From contig CAVURW010000014.1 in assembly GCA_963743595.1 (NCBI GenBank), forward strand, positions 62,001-126,000: a stretch of 64,000 nt of DNA, read 5' to 3'. Source of the stretch: CAVURW01 sp963743595. GTDB lineage: Bacteria; Verrucomicrobiota; Verrucomicrobiia; Methylacidiphilales; UBA1321. Made by a program: the position numbers and the translations under genes. Below are positions 1 to 8,427 of this stretch, piece by piece (position 1 is the first letter of the stretch; each line of letters starts with the position of its first letter). The notes under the pieces were generated by a model. The model made no database searches. It worked only from the letters and a program-made list of their open reading frames with translations, and was not told the origin of the DNA.

Positions 1-400
1 TGCACGGGGTTCCGCATGCCGCCGCACCTGTGACCTTGGCTCCCTCTAGAACCGCGTCGATCACCTCGGTCGTGATGAAAATTCGCGCTGCATCATGGAT
101 CATCACATACTGAGCTGCTTCGGAGACCGCTTCCAAACCGGCACGCACGGAGTCCTGACGAGTCTCACCACCAGCCACCACGTGAATCGGGCAGAAAGCG
201 AGCCACGGCTCGATCATGGAACGGACATCCTCCACAATTTCGTCTCGAACCACGAGAACGACTTCGCCCACGCGCTGAGTTTGTTGGACCCGCTCCAGGG
301 TGTGCAGTATCAACGGCCGATCTCCAAGAATCGTCATAATCTTGTCGAAACCCATCCGGGTACTTCTACCCGCCGCCACAATAACTGCACTTAAGTTCAT
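1..400 (-). CDS. ispD: IspD, MEP cytidylyltransferase (partial, cut by window edge)
   Basis: N-terminal ~133 residues of 2-C-methyl-D-erythritol 4-phosphate cytidylyltransferase, which makes CDP-ME from MEP and CTP in the cytosolic non-mevalonate isoprenoid pathway. Translating the reverse strand from the ATG at 400 gives the nucleotide-binding start 'VIVAAGRSTRMGFDK', then 'GGETRQDSVRAGL' and 'MIHDAAR', which are diagnostic of the family. The gene runs off the left edge; about 90-100 C-terminal residues are missing from view, judged against a usual length of ~230. After 'HDAAR' the family normally has Pro; here it is Ile-Phe, a mild deviation. The start lies one base past the mlaD stop, so ispD is translated as the last visible gene of the mla operon. 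Confidence 0.9.
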   Translation of the reverse strand, partial: MNLSAVIVAAGRSTRMGFDKIMTILGDRPLILHTLERVQQTQRVGEVVLVVRDEIVEDVRSMIEPWLAFCPIHVVAGGETRQDSVRAGLEAVSEAAQYVMIHDAARIFITTEVIDAVLEGAKVTGAAACGTPC

Positions 401-401
401 A

Positions 402-1253
402 CTATTTTTTATCTTTATCCTTAAAGTCGTTCGAATAGAAAACCGGCCCGTGTTCTTTCATATTGATGATAAGCTGTTGAATATCTAGCGCCATCTTCTT
501 ATCAAACAACAGTTTATTAACAGTTCCATCACCATGTTTAATTTTATCAATAAAGTCGTTCACGTTCTGCACAGTATCATCTGTGTGTTGAATTAATGTA
601 TCAGCATGTAGAACCGCTACATTCACATTTTTAATGGTGTCTTTGAGACGACTGATCGATTCTTTCAAGTCTTCACTTGTCTGCGGAGTCAAGAGGTTGC
701 TGTTAATTCCCTTGAGGGTCTCTGTCACTTGGGTCACCGCATCACTTACCTTTTTCACGAGCGGTTCCACGGCCTCGGTTAACGATTGAAGGTCAGAGGT
801 CTTGTTGCCCACGATGTGGTCGTTGTCTTGGATCAGCGGTGCCTTATCGCTATCGGCTGTGCCATCGGCGTACTCGAACGGCTTAACATCGACAAATCGA
901 TCTCCCAAAAGACCTGTGCTCCCGACAACAAAGCGATCTCCCTCAATCATTTCGCCTTTCGCGTTCACCCCAGCTTTATGAAGCGGCACGCTCTTACGAA
1001 TCTTCAGCACCACGCTCACCAGTTGTTTACCAGGGACGGGCACGGGGTCCGAAACCACCTTGCCGATCACGGCACCAGAGAGGAGCACGTCCGACCCGGC
1101 GATCAACTGACTGGCATCCGGGAAATCGACCGTAACGATGTACATCGGGCGAAATTGATCTTCCAAGTGCCCATAAAAAATGATCAGAGCACAAATGAGC
1201 GCCAACCCGCCGAGCAGGAAAAATCCAACCAAAGTCTCAGAATTCTGTTTCAT
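402..1253 (-). CDS. mlaD: MlaD-type MCE-domain protein of a lipid ABC transporter
   Basis: Probable inner-membrane-anchored, periplasmic lipid-binding subunit of an Mla-type transporter. The 283 residues begin with a single signal-anchor helix (about 8-28), followed by an MCE domain (about 38-135) with 'YIVTVDFPDASQLIAGSDV' and a conserved 'GLLGDRFVDV' segment. The C-terminal half (about 150-260) is helical and coiled-coil-like, so the protein is longer than E. coli MlaD (~180) and closer to the long MCE proteins of other phyla. It is the third gene of mlaE-mlaF-mlaD, with 12 bp to mlaF upstream and ispD directly downstream. No mlaB or mlaC is visible. Substrate is inferred from the family to be phospholipid. 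Confidence 0.88.
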   Translation of the reverse strand: MKQNSETLVGFFLLGGLALICALIIFYGHLEDQFRPMYIVTVDFPDASQLIAGSDVLLSGAVIGKVVSDPVPVPGKQLVSVVLKIRKSVPLHKAGVNAKGEMIEGDRFVVGSTGLLGDRFVDVKPFEYADGTADSDKAPLIQDNDHIVGNKTSDLQSLTEAVEPLVKKVSDAVTQVTETLKGINSNLLTPQTSEDLKESISRLKDTIKNVNVAVLHADTLIQHTDDTVQNVNDFIDKIKHGDGTVNKLLFDKKMALDIQQLIINMKEHGPVFYSNDFKDKDKK

Positions 1254-1265
1254 TTAGGCTCCTTT

Positions 1266-2066
1266 TTAAAAAATGGCATCGCTGGCATCAGAAATCCCGT
1301 TCACAAACCGGTGAACGATTGGGTCTTCAGACTCCAAAACAACGTCCGGTCTGTCCACACAATAAATTTTTCCTTCATGCAACATGGCGATTCGATCCCC
1401 CACTTGACGGGCGCTGACCATGTCGTGAGTCACTAAGACCGAAGTCATATGCAACTCATCGCCCAAGCGAACCATCAACTTATTAATACTGTCCGCAACA
1501 ATCGGATCAAGGCCGGCGGTCGGCTCGTCATAGAGCATCAACGACGGCTTTGAAATGGCCGTGCGCGCCAAGGCCACCCGCTTCCGCATCCCGCCGCTCA
1601 ATTCCGACGGCCACTTCTGCTCCTGCCCAGGCAAATCCACAATCTTCAGTGCTCGGGCCACCTCGTCTCGAATCATTTTTTCATCGCGAATCCCCTTTTC
1701 ACGAAGCGAAAAGGCCACGTTCTCCCCTACCGTCATGGAGTCGAAAAGCGCTCCATTCTGAAAAACGATCCCCGCTTCCCGGCGCACAGGAACAAGTTCC
1801 TCCTCCTTCATCGCCGCCAGATTCTGCCCGCGAAACCACACCTCGCCGGAATCGGGAATCATCAAGCCGAGAATGTGTTTTAAGAGCACGCTCTTTCCAC
1901 CGCCACTTCGCCCAATAATCACCATCCGCTCTCCGGAACGAATTTCCAGGGTGACTCCCTTCAAGATTTTCTGTCCGCGCAATTGCTTGTTCAGGCCGAC
2001 GATCCGCACCGAGGCATCCGTTATCGTTACTGAAGAATCTCGGTCGGTTTCTGTGTCAGTTGGCAT
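1266..2066 (-). CDS. mlaF: MlaF-type ABC transporter ATPase
   Basis: Cytoplasmic ATPase that would power the Mla-type lipid transporter with the neighbouring MlaE permease. In 266 residues it shows Walker A 'GRSGGGKSVLLKHI' (about residue 52), the signature 'LSGGMRKRVALAR', Walker B 'LMLYDEPTAGLDP' and the switch His in 'VTHDM'. 'SGGM' rather than 'SGGQ' is typical of the Mla/Ttg2A branch. The N-terminal ~20 residues are polar and precede the first strand of the nucleotide-binding domain. The gene lies 24 bp after mlaE and 12 bp before mlaD, consistent with one transcript. Family membership is clear; the direction of lipid transport cannot be read from sequence. Confidence 0.92.
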   Translation of the reverse strand: MPTDTETDRDSSVTITDASVRIVGLNKQLRGQKILKGVTLEIRSGERMVIIGRSGGGKSVLLKHILGLMIPDSGEVWFRGQNLAAMKEEELVPVRREAGIVFQNGALFDSMTVGENVAFSLREKGIRDEKMIRDEVARALKIVDLPGQEQKWPSELSGGMRKRVALARTAISKPSLMLYDEPTAGLDPIVADSINKLMVRLGDELHMTSVLVTHDMVSARQVGDRIAMLHEGKIYCVDRPDVVLESEDPIVHRFVNGISDASDAIF

Positions 2067-2090
2067 GGTAGCAAGAAAGGAAAGCGCTCT

Positions 2091-2876
2091 TTAATCCAAT
2101 AGAATATCGTTTAAGAGAAGTGTAAAAAAGAAATTTGAAATTAAGACGACAACAAAAGAATCCACCACCGCCTCAGTCGTTGCAAGTCCCACCCCTTCAG
2201 CACCTTGAGAAGAATGCAGACCTTTATTGCAACTGATTAGAACGATAAACAATCCAAAAAAAAGACCTTTCACTAACCCGATGATAATGTCCTTAGAATG
2301 GGTATATTTGGTCATATTATGCCAATAGTAAGTGCCATTCACCCCAAGCACATCCGTCGCCACATAAAATCCGGCCAAAACACCGCATGTGATCGCCACC
2401 GCCACGAGAATCGGCATGGAAATGATCATCCCTAATACCCTCGGCACAATCAGGTATTCTGTGGGGTAGACTGCTAGCGACCTCAAGGCGTCCACCTGCT
2501 CAGTAATCTTCATCGTCGCCAGCTCCGCCGCCATCGCAGAACCGACCCTCCCCGCGATCATCAGCGCGCACAAAACCGGGCCCAGTTCTCGGCACATGGC
2601 GATCGACACGACCGGCCCGACGCCGGAGCTCAGGCCGAGATCCTTAAACTGATACTCCGTTTGCGCTGCAAAAACAGCACCGATAAATCCGCCTGTGATG
2701 ACCACCACGACCACACTTTTCAGCCCAATAAAACTAATTTGATGCGCCAATAGCTTGTAGCGAATGGGGTAACGCCACAGGCATCTCATCACGTCTAAGA
2801 AGAGGAAAGCGACTTGTCCAGCCAGCTCGAGTGAAGCAAAAAACTGCCTACCCGTCTGAGTCAGTACCGAAAACAT
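2091..2876 (-). CDS. mlaE: MlaE-type ABC transporter permease
   Basis: Inner-membrane permease subunit of the Mla-type lipid transporter. The 261-residue protein has five to six hydrophobic segments and the conserved MlaE core 'MCRELGPVLCALMIAGRVGSA' region followed by 'AAELATMKITEQVDAL', which is the family hallmark and the coupling region to the ATPase. A GTG at 2879 directly precedes the ATG chosen here at 2876; either could start the protein. It is the first gene of the minus-strand operon and is divergent from coaX, with only about 60 bp between them, so both promoters must lie in that gap or overlap the genes. Confidence 0.92.
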   Translation of the reverse strand: MFSVLTQTGRQFFASLELAGQVAFLFLDVMRCLWRYPIRYKLLAHQISFIGLKSVVVVVITGGFIGAVFAAQTEYQFKDLGLSSGVGPVVSIAMCRELGPVLCALMIAGRVGSAMAAELATMKITEQVDALRSLAVYPTEYLIVPRVLGMIISMPILVAVAITCGVLAGFYVATDVLGVNGTYYWHNMTKYTHSKDIIIGLVKGLFFGLFIVLISCNKGLHSSQGAEGVGLATTEAVVDSFVVVLISNFFFTLLLNDILLD

Positions 2877-2934
2877 CACCGGAAACTAGCAGGCTGCTGG
2901 AAAACTCGCAAGGCCCTCAGTTGAACGGGCAATT

Positions 2935-3753
2935 GTGAATCGACTTGACCTTCAACCCTCGGCAACGTCCATTACCACTTTGAACGCCTCGCCCCTTCTC
3001 CTCATCGATATCGGCAATACCCGCCTGAAATGGGCGTTCGCCCTCCCAGAAAAACCGCTTCAGATCGGTCGGCCAGTTCCTTCTTCGCCTGCAAATATCC
3101 GCGCTCTCGCCGCCCACTTTCCCCAGCTGGCTGGTGTTGTTGTCTCCTCAGTCGTTCCGGCGCTGAACGTCCGTATCCGCCACGCTTTTACGCCGCATCC
3201 TCTCCATTTCGTCTCGTCAGAATCGCCCTTCTTGGGTTTCGCGTTCGATTACCCTCGACCGCACGAGCTCGGAGCCGACCGACTGGCCGACGCCGTTGCC
3301 GTCCATGCGCTGGGCCGATTTCCCGCCCTCTCCATCAACTGTGGAACAGCCACGGTGATTAACGTTCTCAATGACTCAGGTCACTTTGCCGGTGGGATTA
3401 TTCAGCCTGGTTTGGAATCGATGTGGGATTCGCTCACGTTACGAGCAGCTCGCCTGCGTAAATTCCATTTGCACCTCCCCACACTGCTGCAGAATCCACT
3501 CGACCCAATTCCCTCCTCCACGCAAAGCGCCTTGGCGACGGGTGTCCTTACCGCATTCCAGGGCGGCCTCGCCTCTGCGTTGGCTCAGGTGGAGGAGAAG
3601 TTGACCAATTCGCCCACAATTTACCTTACGGGTGGTAACGCCTCATTTGTTTCGTCGCTATCGCTTGACCATACCATAAAGCCTTTGCTAACTCTCACCG
3701 GATTGGCCATAATTGGGGAGCGATGGAGAGCCAAAATCCTAACCCTTCCGTAA
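2935..3753 (+). CDS. coaX: Type III pantothenate kinase
   Basis: Catalyses ATP-dependent phosphorylation of pantothenate, the first step of CoA synthesis, in the cytosol. The ASKHA-type phosphate-1 loop 'LLLIDIGNTRLKWAF' lies near residue 21, followed by 'YPRPHELGADRLADAVA' and 'SINCGTATVINVL', then 'FAGGIIQPGLESMWDSL'; this order is that of type III kinases. The Asp-Gly-Thr-Ala-Thr region usually reads D-x-GTAT-x-x-D; here both acidic positions are Asn, which could affect activity. The start is GTG at 2935. A TTG at 2983 would remove a poorly conserved N-terminus and is an alternative. The 3' end overlaps trpA by 31 bp. Confidence 0.85.
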   Translation: MNRLDLQPSATSITTLNASPLLLIDIGNTRLKWAFALPEKPLQIGRPVPSSPANIRALAAHFPQLAGVVVSSVVPALNVRIRHAFTPHPLHFVSSESPFLGFAFDYPRPHELGADRLADAVAVHALGRFPALSINCGTATVINVLNDSGHFAGGIIQPGLESMWDSLTLRAARLRKFHLHLPTLLQNPLDPIPSSTQSALATGVLTAFQGGLASALAQVEEKLTNSPTIYLTGGNASFVSSLSLDHTIKPLLTLTGLAIIGERWRAKILTLP

Positions 3754-4622
3754 GCGCGCGGCCGTTTGTCCCTGATCCGATGGGCGAAATTCGCGCGGTC
3801 AACACCATTGTTGAAAACCGGATCGATCGTAAGTTTCGCGAACTGAAGGCACGCAATCAAAAGGCCTTCGTCGCCTTCATCACAGCTGGTGATCCTTCGC
3901 CGCGCCACACCCCCGACCTCGTTTGGGCTCTGGAGCGTGCTGGAGCAGATATCGTTGAGCTCGGCGTGCCGTTCTCAGATCCGCTGGCCGACGGCGTGGT
4001 GAATCAACTGGCGGCCCAACGCGCGCTGAACGCGGGAACGACTCCCTCCCAGGTCATGGAAATCGTTAAGGCGGTTCGAGCGCAATCGCAGATCCCTATC
4101 GTCCTCTACTCGTACTTCAATATCATCTACTCCTACGGAATAGACCGCTTTTGCGCGAATGCAGCCTCGGCAGGTGTGGATGGACTTCTTGTCCTGGATC
4201 TTCCCCCGGAAGAGGCGGATGCTCCGAACAGCGTGGGAGCAAAACTCATCAATTGCCCGCTCAAACGCATTTCGCTTGTCGCCCCTACCACCCCTCAAGA
4301 ACGGATTAGCAAGATCGTCCAAAAAGCGAGCGGCTTTATCTATTACATCTCACGGGAAGGCGTTACGGGCATGCAATCCCATGTGGAAAGCAATATCGCC
4401 CATCGCGTCGCAGCCATCCGCAAGGCGACGAACCTGCCCATCTGCGTGGGATTCGGAATTTCCACGCCAGAGCAAGCCCACGCCATCTCTCGCACGGCAG
4501 ATGGCGCCGTGATCGGCAGCGCCCTGGTGAATCGCATCGCCGAGTGGTCTGGGGAGGCCGATCTCGCCTCTAAGCTGGAGACGTTTGCCCGGCCTCTGGC
4601 TCAGGCCATCCACGTTAAGTAG
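3723..4622 (+). CDS. trpA: Tryptophan synthase alpha subunit
   Basis: Alpha subunit of tryptophan synthase, cleaving indole-3-glycerol phosphate to indole and glyceraldehyde-3-phosphate. The TIM-barrel hallmarks are present: 'VELGVPFSDPLADG' with catalytic Glu79 and Asp90 (spaced like E. coli Glu49/Asp60), 'IYYISREGVTG' and the phosphate-binding 'GFGISTPEQA' and 'DGAVIGSALV'. From the ATG at 3723 the protein is 299 residues, with about 30 more N-terminal residues than usual. An in-frame ATG at 3780 gives 280 residues, closer to family length. No trpB is next to it, so trp genes are dispersed here. It sits between coaX and ruvX in a tight plus-strand operon. Confidence 0.93.
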   Translation: MESQNPNPSVSARPFVPDPMGEIRAVNTIVENRIDRKFRELKARNQKAFVAFITAGDPSPRHTPDLVWALERAGADIVELGVPFSDPLADGVVNQLAAQRALNAGTTPSQVMEIVKAVRAQSQIPIVLYSYFNIIYSYGIDRFCANAASAGVDGLLVLDLPPEEADAPNSVGAKLINCPLKRISLVAPTTPQERISKIVQKASGFIYYISREGVTGMQSHVESNIAHRVAAIRKATNLPICVGFGISTPEQAHAISRTADGAVIGSALVNRIAEWSGEADLASKLETFARPLAQAIHVK

Positions 4623-4631
4623 TCTCTGGGC

Positions 4632-5111
4632 ATGCGCATTTTTGCCATCGATTACGGAACGCGTCGCATTGGCCTCGCCATCAGCGACGAGACCGCATCA
4701 CTCGCACGTCCGCTCGATTTTCTGGATGTTCCCCCGCAGCCAGGCGAAAAGGCCGAGAAGCGTCTCGCCCGCTCCATCATCGACATCGTCACACGCGAAA
4801 AAGCTGGTCGAATCCTCCTCGGCTTGCCCCGCCACATGAACGGCCAACTCGGCCCGGAAGCGGATCGTGTGAAAGCTTTCGCTGCGCGACTCGGTCAATT
4901 CACCACACTTCCCATCGAGCTTTGCGACGAGCGTCTCACCACCGTGCAGGCCAGTCGTCAACTCCAGGAATCGGGTCGTAACACCAAAGCCCAACGCACG
5001 CGTATCGATAGCGCCGCCGCCGCGGTGCTCCTGCAATCGTGGCTCGATTCGCGACCGGGCTCGCTTCCGCCGCTGGATCTCTCTGCGCTGAACTCCGACG
5101 ACGACGTTTAA
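4632..5111 (+). CDS. ruvX: RuvX/YqgF-type Holliday junction resolvase-like nuclease
   Basis: Putative RNase H-fold nuclease of the YqgF/RuvX family, linked to pre-16S rRNA 5' end maturation and proposed as a Holliday junction resolvase. The 159-residue protein starts with 'MRIFAIDYGTRRIGLAISD' carrying the first catalytic Asp, then 'ILLGLPRHMNG', 'DERLTTVQA' and the C-terminal 'RIDSAAAAVLLQSWLDS' with the last acidic residue. Length and motif order match the family. It starts 9 bp after trpA, and its TAA overlaps the next gene's ATG (TAATG), indicating translational coupling. Confidence 0.9.
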   Translation: MRIFAIDYGTRRIGLAISDETASLARPLDFLDVPPQPGEKAEKRLARSIIDIVTREKAGRILLGLPRHMNGQLGPEADRVKAFAARLGQFTTLPIELCDERLTTVQASRQLQESGRNTKAQRTRIDSAAAAVLLQSWLDSRPGSLPPLDLSALNSDDDV

Positions 5112-5878
5112 TGTGCTCCCTCACCTTCATTCCGCTACCGGACGGCTACGTCTTGGGGATGAATCGCGATGAGCAGCGCACCCGCCCCCTCGCGCTACCA
5201 CCTGAAATTCATCCCGCCGATTCCACAAAGCCGCTCGCCACGCTCTACCCCGCTGAACCCTCTGGCGGAACATGGATTGGCGTCAATCAATCCGGGGTAA
5301 CGCTCGCGCTCTTAAATTGGTATTCGGCTCCACAACCGACCGGCCCTGTTTGCTCGCGTGGAAAGCTCATCCCACAGCTTCTGCAGCTCACGCTCGACTA
5401 TGGTAACGCCTTCCTGCGAAGGGAGCTGACCACTGCGCCCACAGCCCCCTTTCGACTCTTCGCGATTCCCCCGCCCTCACCCCATTTTCCTGGTCGACCA
5501 GTCCTCCTCCAGTGGCAATGGGATGGCACGCTCTTGAACCTGCTCACCCACCCATGGGAAACGCAAGCCTGGTTCTCTTCTGGCTACGATGAAACAGCGG
5601 CGAATTACCACCGCTCCGAGATCTTTTCGACACATCTTGCCCAGGTATCGCAGCCGTTTTCTCTCGATTCCGCCCTTACGTTCCTGCGCAGGGTCCACAG
5701 CTGTCACTTACCCGAGCGAGGACCGAACTCCATTTGCATGCATCGAGCCGATGCGCAGACGGTCAGTTACACGGAAATTGTTACGAATCCAATCGCCGCG
5801 TCCATGCGCTACACTCCCGGGCCGCCCTGCGAAACTTCTAACTACGTGACGACTTCGATTCCAATTGTTAGTGCTTAA
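5111..5878 (+). CDS. NRDE-family (TANGO2-like) protein
   Basis: Member of the NRDE/TANGO2 family, found in bacteria and eukaryotes. Its biochemical role is unsettled; the animal homologue is linked to lipid and haem handling. The 255-residue protein starts 'MCSLTF', with Cys2 as the possible N-terminal nucleophile, then 'GYVLGMNRDEQRTRP' containing the name-giving Asn-Arg-Asp-Glu, then 'SGGTWIGVNQSGVTLALLNW', all typical. The ATG at 5111 overlaps the ruvX stop (TAATG) and puts Cys at position 2; a longer reading frame from 5039 would bury this Cys and is rejected. It ends the coaX-trpA-ruvX operon. Confidence 0.85.
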   Translation: MCSLTFIPLPDGYVLGMNRDEQRTRPLALPPEIHPADSTKPLATLYPAEPSGGTWIGVNQSGVTLALLNWYSAPQPTGPVCSRGKLIPQLLQLTLDYGNAFLRRELTTAPTAPFRLFAIPPPSPHFPGRPVLLQWQWDGTLLNLLTHPWETQAWFSSGYDETAANYHRSEIFSTHLAQVSQPFSLDSALTFLRRVHSCHLPERGPNSICMHRADAQTVSYTEIVTNPIAASMRYTPGPPCETSNYVTTSIPIVSA

Positions 5879-5968
5879 CCCTTCCCTACTGTTAAGAGTC
5901 TATCTCAACTTGTCTTGCCTCCCGGAGAGGTTACCTCTACAAATACCGCCCCACTACACCGCCATTTC

Positions 5969-7039
5969 ATGCATCCTTATCAACCCAAAACCCTCGCCCT
6001 CACAGGTGCCACAGGTGCGCTCGGTTTCACCTTTATCAGCCAGCTTCTCGCCATGGCTCCGAACACGCGCGCGCATCTGCTCGTCCGCCGTTCCTCGGAT
6101 TCCTTCAAACATCCCCATTTTCAAAAGTGGATTGAGCAAGAAAAACATCGGGTGACGTTGATCGATGGAGATGTGCGGAATCTCGACGCGCTCTCCCCAG
6201 AAGATCTCTCCTTGCTTTTAGATACGGATGGCGGGCTCTGGCACTTCGCAGCCGTTACCGCACTGAACAATGACCCTGCCGTTGCGGCAGATATCCACGC
6301 CGTGAACTACGTCGCTACGGAGAGACTTGTTGAGCTGATCGGCAAGCGCTCCTCCCCCTTGTTCCACATCAGCACCGCCTACGTCGCTGGAGATCGCGAA
6401 GGGCTCGTACTCGAGACGGAGAACGATTGTGGCCAGAAATTTCGTAATCCGTACGAAGCCTCCAAGTCAGCGTCGGAGAAAGTAGTTCAACAGTTAATTG
6501 CGTCTCATCATCCCGCTTCCATTTTTCGCCCCAGCATCGTTATCGGCGACGCCGAAGGCATCAGCGGATTTAAGGTGGTGGACGCCTGTTCCTACAGCTG
6601 CGGATTGGCGGTTAAACGCGGAGAACCATTTGTCTTTCGCCTCAACAAAAGTGCGTCGATGAACCTCGTCCACAATTCTTGGGTCACCCACACCCTGCTC
6701 GATCTCTCCCGACTGCCGAGCGGTCACGGTCACTGCTACCACCTCACCGCTCCTCGCGCCACCACCTGGATGGAACTGGGTGAACTTGTGCGTGAACATG
6801 TCCCCGACCTCAAGGTCATGTTCGAGCCGAATTTGGAACGGCGCGACCTACCCAGCGCCTCAAAACTTTTCGATAAATCGATCAACGACGTGCGCCCCTA
6901 CTTCGAAGCCAACATACGCTTCGACCGAACCAACACCGATCGCGATCTCTCGCCGGCCTTGCTCTCGTTCCCAATCGAGCACAAATCCTTCGTCGCCACC
7001 CGCCTCAAGACCGAGGTCCTTCGCGCCAGCTCCCGGTAA
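5969..7039 (+). CDS. Extended SDR / thioester-reductase-like NAD(P)-binding protein
   Basis: Rossmann-fold oxidoreductase of the extended SDR type, closest in style to the thioester-reductase/male-sterility (NAD_binding_4) group. From ATG 5969 the 356 residues start 'MHPYQPKTLALTGATGALGF', with the cofactor glycine motif. They continue with 'FHISTAYVAGD' (catalytic Ser/Thr strand) and 'NPYEASKSASEKVV' (Tyr-x3-Lys active site). Upstream in-frame codons begin at a TTG (5915) but encode unconserved sequence. Substrate is unknown: fatty-acyl or polyketide thioesters, or nucleotide sugars, are possible. It lies 90 bp downstream of the NRDE gene on the same strand and ends next to a structured repeat. 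Confidence 0.7.
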   Translation: MHPYQPKTLALTGATGALGFTFISQLLAMAPNTRAHLLVRRSSDSFKHPHFQKWIEQEKHRVTLIDGDVRNLDALSPEDLSLLLDTDGGLWHFAAVTALNNDPAVAADIHAVNYVATERLVELIGKRSSPLFHISTAYVAGDREGLVLETENDCGQKFRNPYEASKSASEKVVQQLIASHHPASIFRPSIVIGDAEGISGFKVVDACSYSCGLAVKRGEPFVFRLNKSASMNLVHNSWVTHTLLDLSRLPSGHGHCYHLTAPRATTWMELGELVREHVPDLKVMFEPNLERRDLPSASKLFDKSINDVRPYFEANIRFDRTNTDRDLSPALLSFPIEHKSFVATRLKTEVLRASSR

Positions 7040-7099
7040 GGCGTTTAGTCGGAGGCCGCAAAGCGTGATTTGTGAGAATCAACCGACAGCACAGTTCCT

Positions 7100-7350
7100 G
7101 TCTTTAGGCCCGATGGGCCGGAAATAACTTGGCCCAGGAGAAGGAACGAAGCGACGCACGCCTGGGTATCGTCACCACAGCGACTGCAGGCTGAAGGTCC
7201 GCGTTCGGTTAGAGGCGAGGGATGAGTAAATGAGATGATCGTTCCTTTGGAACTCTAACGGATAGGGGTCGCGTACCTAGCACTTCGAACGGCTTATCAG
7301 CCGCCCTCATGCTAGGCTTTGTTATAGATCGCGCCTTTGGCGCTCAGTTA
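7100..7350. repeat. Structured interspersed repeat (degenerate palindrome part plus triple-hairpin family B)
   Basis: Fills the gap between the SDR gene and the next gene. The left part (7100-7200) has a GGCCC-GAT-GGGCC hairpin (7107-7119) and text resembling the large palindromes at 44730 and 52111. The right part (7241-7350) is a clear family-B copy with three hairpins: GTTCC-TTT-GGAAC, CCTAGCA...TGCTAGG around an inner CGGCT-TATC-AGCCG, and GCGCC-TTT-GGCGC. Near-identical copies lie at 30604-30711 and, inverted, at 58421-58524. No credible gene is seen in 7040-7368. Confidence 0.8.
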
Positions 7351-7368
7351 AATCGTGCTAAACCGCGC

Positions 7369-8061
7369 TCACGCCATCATCGTGCGCTCGCCGCCCTCGT
7401 GGGATTCACCATGGCCCTGTTCTGGTGCCAATTGTAATCCCACATCGCAACCCTGCGTCTTCGCCATATCCTGCATATTCGCCATACACACGGTGGCAGA
7501 ACGGTAGATCATGTAATGGTCCGCCGGAGTGGGAAATTCATCATTGAGCGTCGACTTCGCTTGAAGGTTCGTGAGCATTTTCCGTAACTCATCCAGCGTG
7601 CCTGCCACGGGAACATTGTCGTAGCCATCCGCCTTCAATTGCTCAATGTTATCGCTGGCCAGATACCGGGACGTTTCCTGGATATTCGCCAAAGCCGCGA
7701 GCGTCGCGCGGAAATCGAGACTCGCGAATGCCGTTTCCGCATCGGTTAACAGCTCGTCGTACTTCTCAAGCTGTTCGTCCGGCGTCTTAGGAAACTCTGG
7801 CTTCTCCACTTCAGGATCAAAATGATCCGGCATCTTGATGCCATTGGCGTCGTAGCAGACGGTCGTACCGTCCCATCCGAAAAACACTTCGTAACCATTG
7901 ATGCTTCCCAGAGGAAAACCCTTATTACCGTAATGATTTTCTTTACCCTCACCCGGTTCCAAAAACTTTTTTAGAGCCTCTTGCCTGCGTTCGGTCTCAG
8001 CCGAACTATAGAGATCGTACGGATCGGCATCCTGATCTCGACCAGAAGGCTTTGCGCTCAT
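7369..8061 (-). CDS. Hypothetical soluble protein with His/Gly/Glu-rich tail
   Basis: No family recognised. The 230-residue product has no signal peptide or membrane segment. Residues 1-45 are polar and charged. A short segment 'NGYEVFFGWDGTTVCYDANG' (about 54-75) looks beta-rich. Residues about 90-200 look helical, with 'LTDAETAFASLDFRATLAALANI'-like amphipathic stretches. The C-terminus ends in a His/Gly/Glu-rich tail (GHGESHEGGER). A similar tail closes the protein encoded at 8428-8898 on the opposite strand. The gene is divergent from the two small plus-strand genes at 8201 and 8428. Codon use resembles the neighbours, so the frame is probably real, but the function is unknown. Confidence 0.6.
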   Translation of the reverse strand: MSAKPSGRDQDADPYDLYSSAETERRQEALKKFLEPGEGKENHYGNKGFPLGSINGYEVFFGWDGTTVCYDANGIKMPDHFDPEVEKPEFPKTPDEQLEKYDELLTDAETAFASLDFRATLAALANIQETSRYLASDNIEQLKADGYDNVPVAGTLDELRKMLTNLQAKSTLNDEFPTPADHYMIYRSATVCMANMQDMAKTQGCDVGLQLAPEQGHGESHEGGERTMMA

Positions 8062-8200
8062 TGGACTACATTAACAAACGGAATCGACGGCGGCAATGGT
8101 TTTCGCGTTACATTGCGTAAGGGGCAGGCTAATACCAGCGAATTGGGACCGCAAAAAAGCTCATTGACAAAAGCTAAGCGGCTTGCAATTGTATGTATTC

Positions 8201-8398
8201 ATGAAATCTGAGACCAAAGCGCTCTTCAATCAAGCGAAGGCAGCTTACGATGCTGGAAATATCAGCCTCTGCTGCAATCTCATCACTTCAGCGGTCGAGT
8301 ATTACCAAAGTCGGTTTGAAGCTGTCCCGAGCACCTTCCGACTCCTCGCCTCCCAAGCCATGCTCCGCGATGCCGAGGAGCTGATGGAAGCTGCCTAA
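8201..8398 (+). CDS. Small hypothetical protein (65 aa)
   Basis: Not recognised. From the ATG at 8201 it encodes 65 residues, starting MKSETKALFNQAKAAYDAG. The sequence looks entirely alpha-helical, with two amphipathic helices (Ala/Leu/Glu-rich) and no signal peptide, somewhat like a single TPR-like helical pair. A TTG six codons upstream extends the frame but is less likely. It is followed after 29 bp by another unknown gene on the same strand and is divergent from the gene at 7369-8061. The short length and lack of a family leave moderate doubt that it is expressed. Confidence 0.5.
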   Translation: MKSETKALFNQAKAAYDAGNISLCCNLITSAVEYYQSRFEAVPSTFRLLASQAMLRDAEELMEAA

Positions 8399-8427
8399 GC
8401 TTCTCCTTCACTAGATCCCTTAAAGCT

